Shown here in pieces: positions 16,167 through 25,505 of a DNA stretch of 64,000 nt. The notes beneath the pieces are model-generated. The model worked only from the letters and a program-made list of their open reading frames with translations, was not told where the DNA came from and searched no databases. Source of the stretch: Bacteroidia bacterium. Lineage in GTDB: Bacteria > Bacteroidota > Bacteroidia > B-17B0 > Aurantibacillaceae. The translations under genes and the position numbers were made by a program. The DNA is taken from assembly GCA_016787705.1 (NCBI GenBank), contig JAEUTP010000014.1, positions 248,001 through 312,000 on the forward strand, in the 5' to 3' direction. Each line of letters opens with the position of its first letter. Positions within the stretch are counted from its first letter, which is position 1.

Positions 16167-18542
16167 TTGGTAATCATAAATAAAATAACAACATACATTA
16201 AGAAGCATAAAATTAAATTTGCTTTGTTATTTATTCTGTCACTTGTGTATTGGTGGTGGCTGCCACCGCAACTGTTCACCAATTCTTGCAGCACTATTTT
16301 GTTGGATGAAAATAACGAGCTGCTCGCTGCGCAAATTGCAGATGACGAGCAATGGCGTTTTCCACAAAGTGACAGTGTACCTGAAAAATTTAAAAAATGT
16401 ATTATCGCTTTTGAAGATGAGTATTTTGAATACCATCCGGGTTTCAACCCTGTTTCAATTGCAAAATCAATTAAACGAAATTTTAGTGCCGGTAAAGTAA
16501 AAAGTGGCGGAAGTACCATTACCATGCAAATTGCACGGATGATGCGCCACAATCAAAGCAGGAATTATTATCAAAAATTGGTGGAGATATTACTTGCAGT
16601 GCGAATAGAACTTTCTTACAAAAAATCATCCATCTTAAATATTTATTGCAGCAACGCGCCTTTTGGAAGTAATGTGGTTGGCTTATCAGCGGCAGCATGG
16701 CGCTATTATGGCCGTGGGCCCGAAAAATTAAGCTGGGCCGAAAGTGCTTTGTTAGCAGTACTTCCAAACTCACCATCATTAATATACCCGGGAAAAAATC
16801 ATGATGCTTTAATTAAAAAAAGAAACCGCTTATTAAAAAAAATGGCCGATAAAAATATTATTGATCAGTCTACTTATAAATTATCTATAGAAGAACCATT
16901 ACCTTTAAAACCTTTCCCAATTCCGCAACTCGCCTCTCACCTGCTCGGTAGGTGTATTGCGGAACAAGGAAGTTCTAAGATCTTTTATTCTACCATAAAT
17001 AAAAGTTTGCAGTTGCAGGTAAACGAGCTTGTAAATAAACGCGTACAAAATTTATCTGCCAATCAAATTAACAATGCCTGTGCTATTGTTTCTGAAACTG
17101 AAACCGGCAAAGTGCTGGCATATATTGGCAACAGTTCTTCTTTAAAAAATGAACATCAGAATTATGTTGATATTATTAACTCACCCCGCAGTACAGGCAG
17201 CATCTTAAAACCATTTTTATATGCTTTTATGCTTAGCGAGAATAAACTATTGCCGGCAACTTTGCTAGAAGATGTACCAACACAAATAGGTTCTTACGGA
17301 CCAAAGAATTTTAATCTTACATATGATGGTCTGGTTCCGGCCAACAAGGCCATCGCAAGATCATTAAATGTACCTGCGGTAAAAATGTTACAGGAGTATA
17401 GCACGGCAAAATTTCATACACGCCTAAAACAATTGGGCTTTAAAACCTTTACAAAACCAACCACACATTATGGTCTATCGTTAATTTTAGGAGGGGGCGA
17501 AGCTACTTTGTGGGATGTAGCCGCAGCCTATTCATCAATGGGCAGGGCTTTGATAAATTATTCAAACACAAGAAATAAATATGCTGCGGATAGTTACAGA
17601 TCATTAGTTTATTTAAGGTCAGAGTTAATAAATAATAGAAACGCAACACAAAATTCAGATTTGCTAAGCGCTTCCAGTATTTGGTATACATTTAATGCCA
17701 TGACAGAATTATTACGCCCACAGGATTATGTTGGGTGGATGCAATTTCTTTCGAAGAACCGTATTGCCTGGAAAACCGGAACCAGCTTTGGTTTTAGAGA
17801 TGCATGGGCAGTTGGCTTGAATTCAAAATATACGGTTTCTGTTTGGGTGGGAAATGCCGATGGAGAAGGAAGACCGGAGTTAACAGGTACCGCAGCTGCT
17901 GCACCATTATTATTTTCGATATTTAATGTATTACCAAACAAAACATGGTTCAATAAACCAACAAGCGACGTAGAAAAAATAAATGTATGTAAACAAAGTG
18001 GTTATAAAGCTTCGGATGTTTGTAAAGATGTAGAAGTAAAATATTTTCAAAAAGGATGTAATAAAACAAAACAATGTCCTTATCATAAATTAATTCATTT
18101 AGATGAAACAGAACAATATCGTGTAACGAGCAATTGCTATTCGGTAGATAAAATGAAACATGTAGCCTGGTTCGTTGTTTCGCCAACGCAGGAATATTTT
18201 TTTAAGCAGCATAGTTTATTTTATAAACCCTTACCTGAATATTTACCGGGCTGTGCCAGCGATATGAGTTTACATCAAATGGATATCATTTATCCTAGAG
18301 AAAACTTTAAGATCTATGTACCAATTGATCAAAGTGGACAACGCAGCAATTGTATCTTTAAAGCAGCGCACAAAAAAAACAACGCTACTATTTACTGGCA
18401 CTTGGATGGGAAATATATTGGTAGCACGCAAAAATTTCATCAACTATCTGTTTTGCCTGATAAAGGGTTACATGCATTAGAATTAACCGATGATGCGGGT
18501 GAAAGTGTAAAATGTAATTTTGAGGTGATTGATAAAAATTAA
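16167..18542 (+). CDS. pbpC: Penicillin-binding protein 1C (bifunctional glycosyltransferase/transpeptidase)
   Basis: 791 residues with one N-terminal membrane segment (FALLFILSLVYWWWLPP). The GT51 glycosyltransferase domain has catalytic E83 in IIAFEDEYFEYHPG and the GGSTITMQIARMM motif. The transpeptidase has SxxK at S345-K348, SxN at S399-N401 and KTGT at 536-539. A C-terminal BiPBP_C Ig-like domain completes the family architecture. It polymerises peptidoglycan in the periplasm. No ATG exists upstream in frame, so TTG at 16167 is used. PBP1C is commonly paired with YfhM alpha-2-macroglobulin, present 4 kb upstream. Confidence 0.93.
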   Translation: MVIINKITTYIKKHKIKFALLFILSLVYWWWLPPQLFTNSCSTILLDENNELLAAQIADDEQWRFPQSDSVPEKFKKCIIAFEDEYFEYHPGFNPVSIAKSIKRNFSAGKVKSGGSTITMQIARMMRHNQSRNYYQKLVEILLAVRIELSYKKSSILNIYCSNAPFGSNVVGLSAAAWRYYGRGPEKLSWAESALLAVLPNSPSLIYPGKNHDALIKKRNRLLKKMADKNIIDQSTYKLSIEEPLPLKPFPIPQLASHLLGRCIAEQGSSKIFYSTINKSLQLQVNELVNKRVQNLSANQINNACAIVSETETGKVLAYIGNSSSLKNEHQNYVDIINSPRSTGSILKPFLYAFMLSENKLLPATLLEDVPTQIGSYGPKNFNLTYDGLVPANKAIARSLNVPAVKMLQEYSTAKFHTRLKQLGFKTFTKPTTHYGLSLILGGGEATLWDVAAAYSSMGRALINYSNTRNKYAADSYRSLVYLRSELINNRNATQNSDLLSASSIWYTFNAMTELLRPQDYVGWMQFLSKNRIAWKTGTSFGFRDAWAVGLNSKYTVSVWVGNADGEGRPELTGTAAAAPLLFSIFNVLPNKTWFNKPTSDVEKINVCKQSGYKASDVCKDVEVKYFQKGCNKTKQCPYHKLIHLDETEQYRVTSNCYSVDKMKHVAWFVVSPTQEYFFKQHSLFYKPLPEYLPGCASDMSLHQMDIIYPRENFKIYVPIDQSGQRSNCIFKAAHKKNNATIYWHLDGKYIGSTQKFHQLSVLPDKGLHALELTDDAGESVKCNFEVIDKN

Positions 18543-18589
18543 ACCACATAGGGCATATAGAAATTTAAAACTATGCGTTCTATCTGGTT
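18542..18589. terminator. Long imperfect hairpin between convergent genes
   Basis: Outer arms AACCACATAG (18542-18551) and CTATCTGGTT (18580-18589) pair with one mismatch, and inner GCATATAG/CTATGC can also pair. It lies between the ends of pbpC and the Nudix gene and could act as a 3' end structure in both directions. It lacks a proper T run. Confidence 0.4.
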
Positions 18590-18602
18590 AAAAAAGTTGT
18601 GG

Positions 18603-19046
18603 CTATCCGTACTTCTTGATAAGCATATCTCCTACTCTTTTATCAATGATCAAAGTAAGGTCAGATTCTTTTAATTGTTTAAGGTCTATCCATCTTAATG
18701 CCTGGGCGCCCTCCTTTTTATCGTAATTATGAGGTGTAATGCTGATGTTAAAGTTAAGTTTGCTCTTGGCTTTAACTAAATAATAAATACTTATAACCTG
18801 GCTTTTTGTATGAAAAGCAGACGCCACAAAAAAATCAGTAGTATAAAAGTGATCCTGTACTTCAATATCAAGGTCTAATTCTTCTTTAAATTCACGAACA
18901 AGACATTCTCTTGTTCCTTCACCAAACTCAAGTCCGCCGCCCGGAAATTTTGTAATTTTATTGCCCTTAATGTATTCGTCAGATACTAAAACACTATTGT
19001 TTTCAATTAAAATACCATAAACTCTTACATTAAATTTTGTATTCAC
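18603..19046 (-). CDS. Nudix hydrolase
   Basis: 147 residues with a Nudix box from G37 to L59 (E43, R51-E52, E55-E56), which binds the metal and hydrolyses a nucleoside diphosphate linked to another group. The usual glycine near the box end is Asp (EELDLD). Substrate is not predictable; the beta-sheet start FNVRVYGILIENNSVLVSDEY is typical of ADP-ribose/NTP-type members. Confidence 0.88.
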   Translation of the reverse strand: MNTKFNVRVYGILIENNSVLVSDEYIKGNKITKFPGGGLEFGEGTRECLVREFKEELDLDIEVQDHFYTTDFFVASAFHTKSQVISIYYLVKAKSKLNFNISITPHNYDKKEGAQALRWIDLKQLKESDLTLIIDKRVGDMLIKKYG

Positions 19047-19119
19047 GGTTTAAATTTAAAGAATATGGAGACTATTATAAAACAATCTTATTAACGTGAA
19101 AGCGGGAGTTATTATCATT

Positions 19120-20220
19120 TTAAAAAGCTTCGCCGATCGTAAAATAAGGTAACACTTTTCCATCGCCAAAGCCAAAATCCATTCTAAGGTTAATTTTTTG
19201 AGCTTTATCTATCATCAAACGAAGGCCAGCGCCGTAAGTATATCGCCAGTTTTTATCATTAAACGTATCATAACGTTTTGCAACTTGCCCTGCATCGGCA
19301 AAAAGTGTAAAGCCTAATTGCCAGAATAAGTGTCGCCTATACTCGGCCTGTAACACTAATAAATTATTGTCCCTGTATCGTCCTTCATAAAAGCCGCGCA
19401 TTTTCTTTTGTCCACCAAGGTTTCCCATTTGAAAAAAAGGAAGATCAGAATCGGAATAAATAGAGTATAAATTAAGTGCCAAAATATTTTGTTTGTAATG
19501 AAAATACTTTGTTACATCTAAGGCAATACGTGTGTAATTAAAAGAGCTGCCGGTAAGTTTATCATCCCTGTAAATAACAATCTCGCCAAATAGCCCACGC
19601 GAAGGATAAAAAATATTATCACGGTTATCATAAACACACACAGCACCAACACCCGATACGTAACCGCCTTTTGAGCCGGGAATATCTTTTTTGATCAATT
19701 GACCGGTTGTATCCAAATTAAATAAGCTAAAGTTATCAAAGGCATAGCGTGGCCCTATATAAAAATGCGGTGTTATTTTTTTCAGGAAAGTAATCCTTAA
19801 CCTCGGAAATTCTACACCATACTTCTCAACATAATCTTTTGGCTGATCATTACCAACACCATAAAAATTATAATTGTAACGATTGTAACCCAGCTCACCA
19901 TATAATTGATAATTTCGGTTTTTAAAGAACAAAAAATAGGGTAAGTATAAAAGTACCTGGTTGTTTTGGGTATAAGCAAAGCCAAGGTTAAAGCTGGAGC
20001 GGGCGGCGTTGATGCTGTCTTTCTTAAAATTAAAGGTGCAAATGCCAGCGGCACCAAAGCCCAAACGGGTTTCAGGAGTGTAAAAAAGAACGGGAAAGCC
20101 GGAGATCTTATACCTTTTTTTAGATGTTATGCTATCTGTTTGCGCGGCAACGGGGTGTACACAAGTAATTATGACAAGTAAAACCAGAAGTTGCTTTATA
20201 TACGTCTTAAAACGGATCAA
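19120..20220 (-). CDS. Outer-membrane beta-barrel protein of the BamA/TamA (D15 surface antigen) type
   Basis: 366 residues with a signal peptide ending VHPVAAQ. Only the Omp85 barrel is present, with no room for POTRA domains. Typical segments are GVGAVCVYDNRDNIFYPSRGL, GGQKKMRGFYEGRYRDNN and LFADAGQVAKRY, and the protein ends in Phe (TIGEAF), as expected for a BAM substrate. Such short barrels are frequent in Bacteroidota and their role is unclear; they should not be equated with BamA. Confidence 0.85.
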   Translation of the reverse strand: MIRFKTYIKQLLVLLVIITCVHPVAAQTDSITSKKRYKISGFPVLFYTPETRLGFGAAGICTFNFKKDSINAARSSFNLGFAYTQNNQVLLYLPYFLFFKNRNYQLYGELGYNRYNYNFYGVGNDQPKDYVEKYGVEFPRLRITFLKKITPHFYIGPRYAFDNFSLFNLDTTGQLIKKDIPGSKGGYVSGVGAVCVYDNRDNIFYPSRGLFGEIVIYRDDKLTGSSFNYTRIALDVTKYFHYKQNILALNLYSIYSDSDLPFFQMGNLGGQKKMRGFYEGRYRDNNLLVLQAEYRRHLFWQLGFTLFADAGQVAKRYDTFNDKNWRYTYGAGLRLMIDKAQKINLRMDFGFGDGKVLPYFTIGEAF

Positions 20221-20345
20221 TTATTAAATAGATTAACGCTGTAATTTTGAAAATACTAACAATTGGTAAAATTATTTAAAAGAACAATATAAATGCCGTT
20301 TTTTTGTTACTATTTAAAAGCATTATAGTTATATTAGTGGCGTTA

Positions 20346-21053
20346 ATGGGCAAGAATTTAGTAATAATACCTACTTACAATGAAATTGAAAACATTGATA
20401 AAATGGTACATGCAGTTTTTGCATTGAACAGGGAATTTGAATTACTTATTGTAGATGATGGATCGCCTGATGGTACTGCTACTAAAGTAAAAGAACTTCA
20501 ACAAAAATTCACAAATAAATTACATATCGAAGAACGCAAAGGAAAACTGGGTTTAGGTACTGCCTACATTCATGGTTTTAAATGGGCCTTAAAGCGAGAG
20601 TACGATTTTATATTTGAAATGGATTGTGATTTTAGTCACACCCCAAAAGACCTTGAACGTTTGCTGGATGCCTGCGAAAAAGGTGCGGATGTAGCCGTGG
20701 GATCGCGTTATGTAAAAGGTGGTAATGTGAGTAACTGGGATATGAAGCGTATTCTGTTATCTTATTTTGCTTCGTTATATGTTAGAATGATACTTTGGTT
20801 TAATGTAAAAGATACAACAGCAGGTTTTAAATGTTATAAACGTAAGGTTTTAGAAGCGATAGACCTTGATAAAATAAAATTTATGGGTTACGCTTTTCAA
20901 ATTGAAATGAAATACCGTGCCTATAAAAAAGGATTTAAAATTGTAGAGGTTCCTATTACGTTTGTAGACCGTGTAGAGGGTGTAAGTAAAATGAGCACCA
21001 AAATCTTTAAAGAAGCCTTTTGGGGTGTGCTTCAGATGCGTTTTAATAATTAA
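20346..21053 (+). CDS. Polyprenol monophosphomannose synthase-like glycosyltransferase (GT2)
   Basis: Start taken at ATG 20346, giving MGKNLVIIPTYNEIENI; an upstream TTG would add a hydrophobic tail not usual for the family. The 235-residue GT-A domain has LLIVDDGSPDGTATKV (nucleotide binding) and FEMDCDFSHTPKDL (DxD-type metal site), followed by FKCYKRKVLEAIDL. These enzymes transfer a sugar from a nucleotide donor to a polyprenyl phosphate, feeding GT-C transferases such as the membrane protein at 32792-34660; that link is inference. No C-terminal membrane domain is present. Confidence 0.88.
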   Translation: MGKNLVIIPTYNEIENIDKMVHAVFALNREFELLIVDDGSPDGTATKVKELQQKFTNKLHIEERKGKLGLGTAYIHGFKWALKREYDFIFEMDCDFSHTPKDLERLLDACEKGADVAVGSRYVKGGNVSNWDMKRILLSYFASLYVRMILWFNVKDTTAGFKCYKRKVLEAIDLDKIKFMGYAFQIEMKYRAYKKGFKIVEVPITFVDRVEGVSKMSTKIFKEAFWGVLQMRFNN

Positions 21054-21094
21054 TTCTGCTGTTATTTCAACGCAAGAGAATTTTTTTCAATTAG

Positions 21095-21117
21095 TTTCTT
21101 CCTCCGTCAGAATGACA
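21095..21117. repeat. Possible short intergenic repeat fragment
   Basis: The stretch CTTCCTCCGTCAGAATGACA between two convergent genes resembles repeats seen in many Bacteroidota intergenic regions. It has no second copy in this window, so the call rests on familiarity only. Confidence 0.3.
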
Positions 21118-21132
21118 AAATAAATCAAACCA

Positions 21133-22434
21133 TTATTTCACCAAACTTCCGTTTGCTCTCAGCAACTCTGTTTCTGCCACTTTTATCGAATACAAAGCAT
21201 TAATGTAACGTGTTTGCGCGTCTTCTAAATTCTTTTGCGTTTCTATGGTCTCTAATAAATTGGCTTTACCGATCTTATATCTTTCTAAAGAAACATCTAA
21301 AACTTCTTTAGAGTCTTTTAAATTTTGTTTCTCTAACTCAACAATTTCTTTATTTAGTAAATAGGTTTTGTAATTAGTATATACTATTCCATCAACGGCT
21401 AATTGAGTTTGCTCTGTTAGGTACTTCTGATTAAGTGCCAGTATATTTCTTTCTTTTACCAATTTGCTATTTTTGCCCCCATTAAATATTAACCAGCTGG
21501 CCGTGATGCCACCATTTAAACCTGCCTGCCTGTTTAAAAACACAATACCTGCCTGGCTTTGGTTACGTGTAAAATTGTAGGCACCGTTCAATTGAATAAA
21601 AGGTAAATTGGCCGAACGTGCTTCTTTAATACTTTGAGAAAAGATCAATTCGTTTTGTTTGGAGATTAAAATAGAAGAGTTGCCGGTTGAAACACTTTTC
21701 TTTAATTCTTCAATTCCCGGATCATAATTTACAACAATAGAATCACTTGTTTTAAAATCAAAATCTGCAGGTTTACTTATTAGTTTATTCAGGACTGTTT
21801 TTGCATTCAGTAATTGTATCTCTAATTGAATAATGTTACTCCTGGCTTTATTCTCATCTGATTGTGACAATAAAAGATCAACCTTAGAATCAGAGCCGAT
21901 CTCTAATTTTAATTTAGCAAGCTTTTTACGCTCTTCATAAATACTTAAATTTTGTTTAGCGGCTTTTATTAATTCATTTATTCGTATTATTTCATAATAG
22001 TTTACAATAATATCGTAAACGGTATTCTCCATTTGCTGTTTTAATTGTATTGCTGATAGGTCTTCATTCAACTCTAATCTCTTTTTTATGGCAAACATGC
22101 GTAAACCATCAAACACCATCCAGTTGGCATTTACAGATGCTGACAGCGCATTTGATTTTGCTCCGTTTCTGTCCTGCACAGCGCCTGTATTAAACTCCTG
22201 GTAAGAGTTTAAACTAGCTGCATTTAAACCTCCATTTAAACTAACGGTTGGCGACATACCGGCATTACCAAAATTATTTTGTGTTTTTGCAATTTCCTGG
22301 TTATTTTTTACAATTAAAACAGAATAATTTTTTTCGAGACCAATTTTAAGAGCATCATTAACCGTTAAAAGGTCTTGTGCAATTAGGTTATTACAAAATC
22401 CAAGAGCAATAAAATAATATTTAAACTGTTTCAT
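21133..22434 (-). CDS. TolC family outer-membrane efflux protein
   Basis: 433 residues with a signal peptide (YYFIALGFCNNLIAQ) and two outer membrane efflux protein repeats rich in coiled coil (RKKLAKLKLEIGSDSKVDLLLSQSDENKARS; SLERYKIGKANLLETIETQKNLEDAQTRYINALYSIKVAE). It forms the outer-membrane duct for the RND pump encoded upstream in the same direction. Its start lies 14 bp inside the end of the RND gene, so expression is coupled. Confidence 0.92.
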   Translation of the reverse strand: MKQFKYYFIALGFCNNLIAQDLLTVNDALKIGLEKNYSVLIVKNNQEIAKTQNNFGNAGMSPTVSLNGGLNAASLNSYQEFNTGAVQDRNGAKSNALSASVNANWMVFDGLRMFAIKKRLELNEDLSAIQLKQQMENTVYDIIVNYYEIIRINELIKAAKQNLSIYEERKKLAKLKLEIGSDSKVDLLLSQSDENKARSNIIQLEIQLLNAKTVLNKLISKPADFDFKTSDSIVVNYDPGIEELKKSVSTGNSSILISKQNELIFSQSIKEARSANLPFIQLNGAYNFTRNQSQAGIVFLNRQAGLNGGITASWLIFNGGKNSKLVKERNILALNQKYLTEQTQLAVDGIVYTNYKTYLLNKEIVELEKQNLKDSKEVLDVSLERYKIGKANLLETIETQKNLEDAQTRYINALYSIKVAETELLRANGSLVK

Positions 22435-25400
22435 CTTTCTTGTTTTTTTTATCTTTCACGATATATGAATACATTGCAGGCACTACAAATAGTGTCAGCA
22501 TCATGGATAATAATAAGCCGCCAATAATTACTATACCCATTCCCATTCGGCTTTTTGAACCTGCGCCTAAGGCCATTGCAATTGGCAACGCACCTAATAT
22601 AGTTGCAAGACTAGTCATTAATATTGGCCGCAAGCGCGCGGTAGAAGCTTCAATGGCGGATTCATAAACGCTAAATCCTTTTTCGCGAAGTTGATTGGCA
22701 AACTCAATAATTAAAATACCATTTTTGGTAACAAGGCCTATTAACATAATAAGCCCTATCTTGCTAAAAATATTAAGTGTTTGATCAAAATACCAAAGTG
22801 CAAAAAGTGCGCCTGCCAAAGCCATTGGCACCGTAAATAAAATAATGATTACTGGTTCTGAAAAACTTTCAAATTGCGCAGCCAGTAATAAATAGATCAA
22901 TACCAACGCTAGTACGAAGGCAAATACAATATTAGAAGAGCTTTCTGAAAAATCGCGAGAAGAACCCGTTAAAGCAGTGTTAAAGCTATCATCCAAAACC
23001 TCTTTTGCAATACGGTTCATGGCATCAACACCATCGCCAATAGTTTTACCCGGAGCCAAACCTGCTTGTATCGTGGCAGACTGATAACGGTTGTAATGAT
23101 ACAATTGCGGTGGACTACTCTTTTCTTCTATGTTAATAATATTATCCAGCTGGATCATATTACCCTTATTATTTCTCACATACAGTTTGGTAATATCGCT
23201 AGGATTATCCCTGTTCTCTCGGCTAACCTGGCCCAGCACCTGGTACTGTTTATCTCCTTTTATATAATAACCGAAACGTTGACCGCTAAGTGCGAGTTGA
23301 ATAGTTTGTGCTACATCTGCAATAGAAACACCTAATGTTTTAGCTTTATCCCTAAGTATTTCTATATTAAGTTCAGGCTTATTGAATTTTAAATTTGCAT
23401 CAACAGTTCCGCCAAAGGTGGGATCTTTTCCAGCCAGTTCTAAAAACTTTGGAAGTTTTTCTCTAAGCTTATTGAAATCGTTTGTTTGTAAAACATATTG
23501 TATTGGCTGGTTACCTTTTGGGCCGCTGCCCGAAGAAATGGACTGCTCCTGAATAACAAACACCCTTCCTTCAGGAAATATGGAAAGATGTTTGCTGATA
23601 TACGCTGCAATATCTGCCTGTGATCGTTCGCGCTCATCGGCAGTGCTTAATGCAAGGCGTACAAAACCTGTATTAACTGCACCTGAGCCTGCAAAGCCAG
23701 GAGCTGTTACTGTTAAACAAACTTTTTTTTCAGGAACTGAATCGGTAATAAAGCCAGAGAGTTTATCCATTAGGGCATCTGTTGCTTCAAAAGATGTTCC
23801 TTCAGGTGCTGTTACCTGTAATCTTAACCAATTACGGTCTTCAAGCGGAGAAAGTTCATCTTTTAACTGGAACCATAAAAATACAATAGATACAACCGAT
23901 GCTGCAAAGACAATAAAGGCCCACCATCTTTTTTGAAGAAAACCGGTAACTGTTTTTCTGAACCAATCATCCAGGGCAACAAAATATTTTTCTGACCATA
24001 AATAAAATCTGCTTTTTTTAGTAGGATCTTTTCTGACAAGATTAGCATTTAACATGGGAGTTAATGTGAGTGATACAAAAGCAGAAATTAATACCGCGCC
24101 GGCTATTACCACACCAAACTCTCTAAATAAGCGGCCAACAAAACCTTCTAAGAATATTACCGGCATAAATACAGCAGCCAAAGTTAGTGAGGTAATAATA
24201 ACAGCAGTTGTAATTTCGCGTGTACCTTCAATAGCAGCTTCTTTTGGAGAAAGGCCTTTTTCAATTTTCTTAAATATATTTTCAGTTACAACAATGCCAT
24301 CATCTACAACCAAACCTGTTGCCAGTACAATTGCCAATAACGTTAATACGTTAATTGAGTAATCCATTAAATACATTATAAAAAAAGCACCAATTAAAGA
24401 AACAGGAATATCTATTAAAGGCCGGAAAGCAATTAACCAGTCGCGAAAAAACAAAAATATGATTAAAATTACTAGGATCAAGGCAATAGCAAGGGTTTCA
24501 CCTACCTCAAGAATAGATTTTTTAATAAACCGCGTATTATCTAATGCAATGTTTACGGTATAATCTTTTGGCAGATCTTTCTTAATGATCTCATATCGTT
24601 TATAAAATTCATCTGCAATATCTATATAATTAGATCCTGGCTGTGGCACAAGACCAAGGCCTATCATGGGTGTACCTGATTCTTTAAGTATGGTCTCTTC
24701 ATTCTCAGCTCCAAGTTCTACTTTTGCCACATCTTTTAAACGAACAATATTGCTGGCATCTTCTTTTAAGATCATCTCTTCAAACTCACTAACGGTTGAC
24801 AGCCTGCCAATAGTATTTACTGTTAATTCTGTTTTATTACCTTCAATTTTGCCCGATGGTAGGTTAACATTTTCACGATCTAATGCCTGCTTTATATCTA
24901 AAGGTGTGAGATTATATGCAGCCAGTTGATCGGGTTTTAATCTTATGCGCATAGAGTATTTACGCTGGCCCCATATCTGTACAGAACTAACACCTGAAAT
25001 GGTTTGAAGGTTTTGTGCAATTACATTTTCTGCATAGTCACTTACTTCTAATAATGAACGGGTATCACTTAAAAGTGTCATAGAAATGATAGCGTCTGAA
25101 TTGGCATCTGCTTTAGAAACAACCGGTGGCGCATCAATATCCTGTGGCAGCTGTTTTACCGCCTGCGATACTTTATCACGAACATCATTTGCCGCGGCTT
25201 CTAAATTAGAACTAAGATTAAATTCTACAGTAATTACACTTGAACCCTGATTGGAAGAAGCAGAGATGGAACGAATACCATCAATACCATTAATAGCCTT
25301 TTCTAAAGGCTCGGTAATTTGCGACTGAATAACATCTGCATTGGCACCGGTATAACTTGTACGTACTGTAATTACAGGCGGATCTACCGAAGGAAACTCG

Positions 25401-25504
25401 CGAATACCTAAATAATTAAAACCAATAGCGCCAAATAAAACAATAATAACAGACATTACTATTGCCAATACAGGTCGCTTTACGCTGAGTGAGCCAAGAT
25501 CCAT
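22421..25504 (-). CDS. RND efflux transporter, HAE1-type inner-membrane permease
   Basis: 1027 residues, the usual length for AcrB-type pumps, with two sets of membrane helices and two large periplasmic loops. The proton-relay aspartates are D401-D402 in LATGLVVDDGIVVTENI. Further marks are REFPSVDPPVITV near the start and the FxxPMALAGALFALW-type helix in the second half. It exports drugs, detergents or dyes by proton antiport. It stands one base from the adaptor gene and overlaps the TolC gene; the specificity is unknown. Confidence 0.95.
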   Translation of the reverse strand: MDLGSLSVKRPVLAIVMSVIIVLFGAIGFNYLGIREFPSVDPPVITVRTSYTGANADVIQSQITEPLEKAINGIDGIRSISASSNQGSSVITVEFNLSSNLEAAANDVRDKVSQAVKQLPQDIDAPPVVSKADANSDAIISMTLLSDTRSLLEVSDYAENVIAQNLQTISGVSSVQIWGQRKYSMRIRLKPDQLAAYNLTPLDIKQALDRENVNLPSGKIEGNKTELTVNTIGRLSTVSEFEEMILKEDASNIVRLKDVAKVELGAENEETILKESGTPMIGLGLVPQPGSNYIDIADEFYKRYEIIKKDLPKDYTVNIALDNTRFIKKSILEVGETLAIALILVILIIFLFFRDWLIAFRPLIDIPVSLIGAFFIMYLMDYSINVLTLLAIVLATGLVVDDGIVVTENIFKKIEKGLSPKEAAIEGTREITTAVIITSLTLAAVFMPVIFLEGFVGRLFREFGVVIAGAVLISAFVSLTLTPMLNANLVRKDPTKKSRFYLWSEKYFVALDDWFRKTVTGFLQKRWWAFIVFAASVVSIVFLWFQLKDELSPLEDRNWLRLQVTAPEGTSFEATDALMDKLSGFITDSVPEKKVCLTVTAPGFAGSGAVNTGFVRLALSTADERERSQADIAAYISKHLSIFPEGRVFVIQEQSISSGSGPKGNQPIQYVLQTNDFNKLREKLPKFLELAGKDPTFGGTVDANLKFNKPELNIEILRDKAKTLGVSIADVAQTIQLALSGQRFGYYIKGDKQYQVLGQVSRENRDNPSDITKLYVRNNKGNMIQLDNIINIEEKSSPPQLYHYNRYQSATIQAGLAPGKTIGDGVDAMNRIAKEVLDDSFNTALTGSSRDFSESSSNIVFAFVLALVLIYLLLAAQFESFSEPVIIILFTVPMALAGALFALWYFDQTLNIFSKIGLIMLIGLVTKNGILIIEFANQLREKGFSVYESAIEASTARLRPILMTSLATILGALPIAMALGAGSKSRMGMGIVIIGGLLLSMMLTLFVVPAMYSYIVKDKKNKKDETV

Positions 25505-25505
25505 T

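Noticed and set aside
19120..20220. Calling this gene bamA
   Set aside because: The protein has only the barrel and no POTRA domains, and is far shorter than BamA.
23580..24362. Long frames opposite the RND gene
   Set aside because: They are antisense to a well-conserved pump coding sequence and show no domain.
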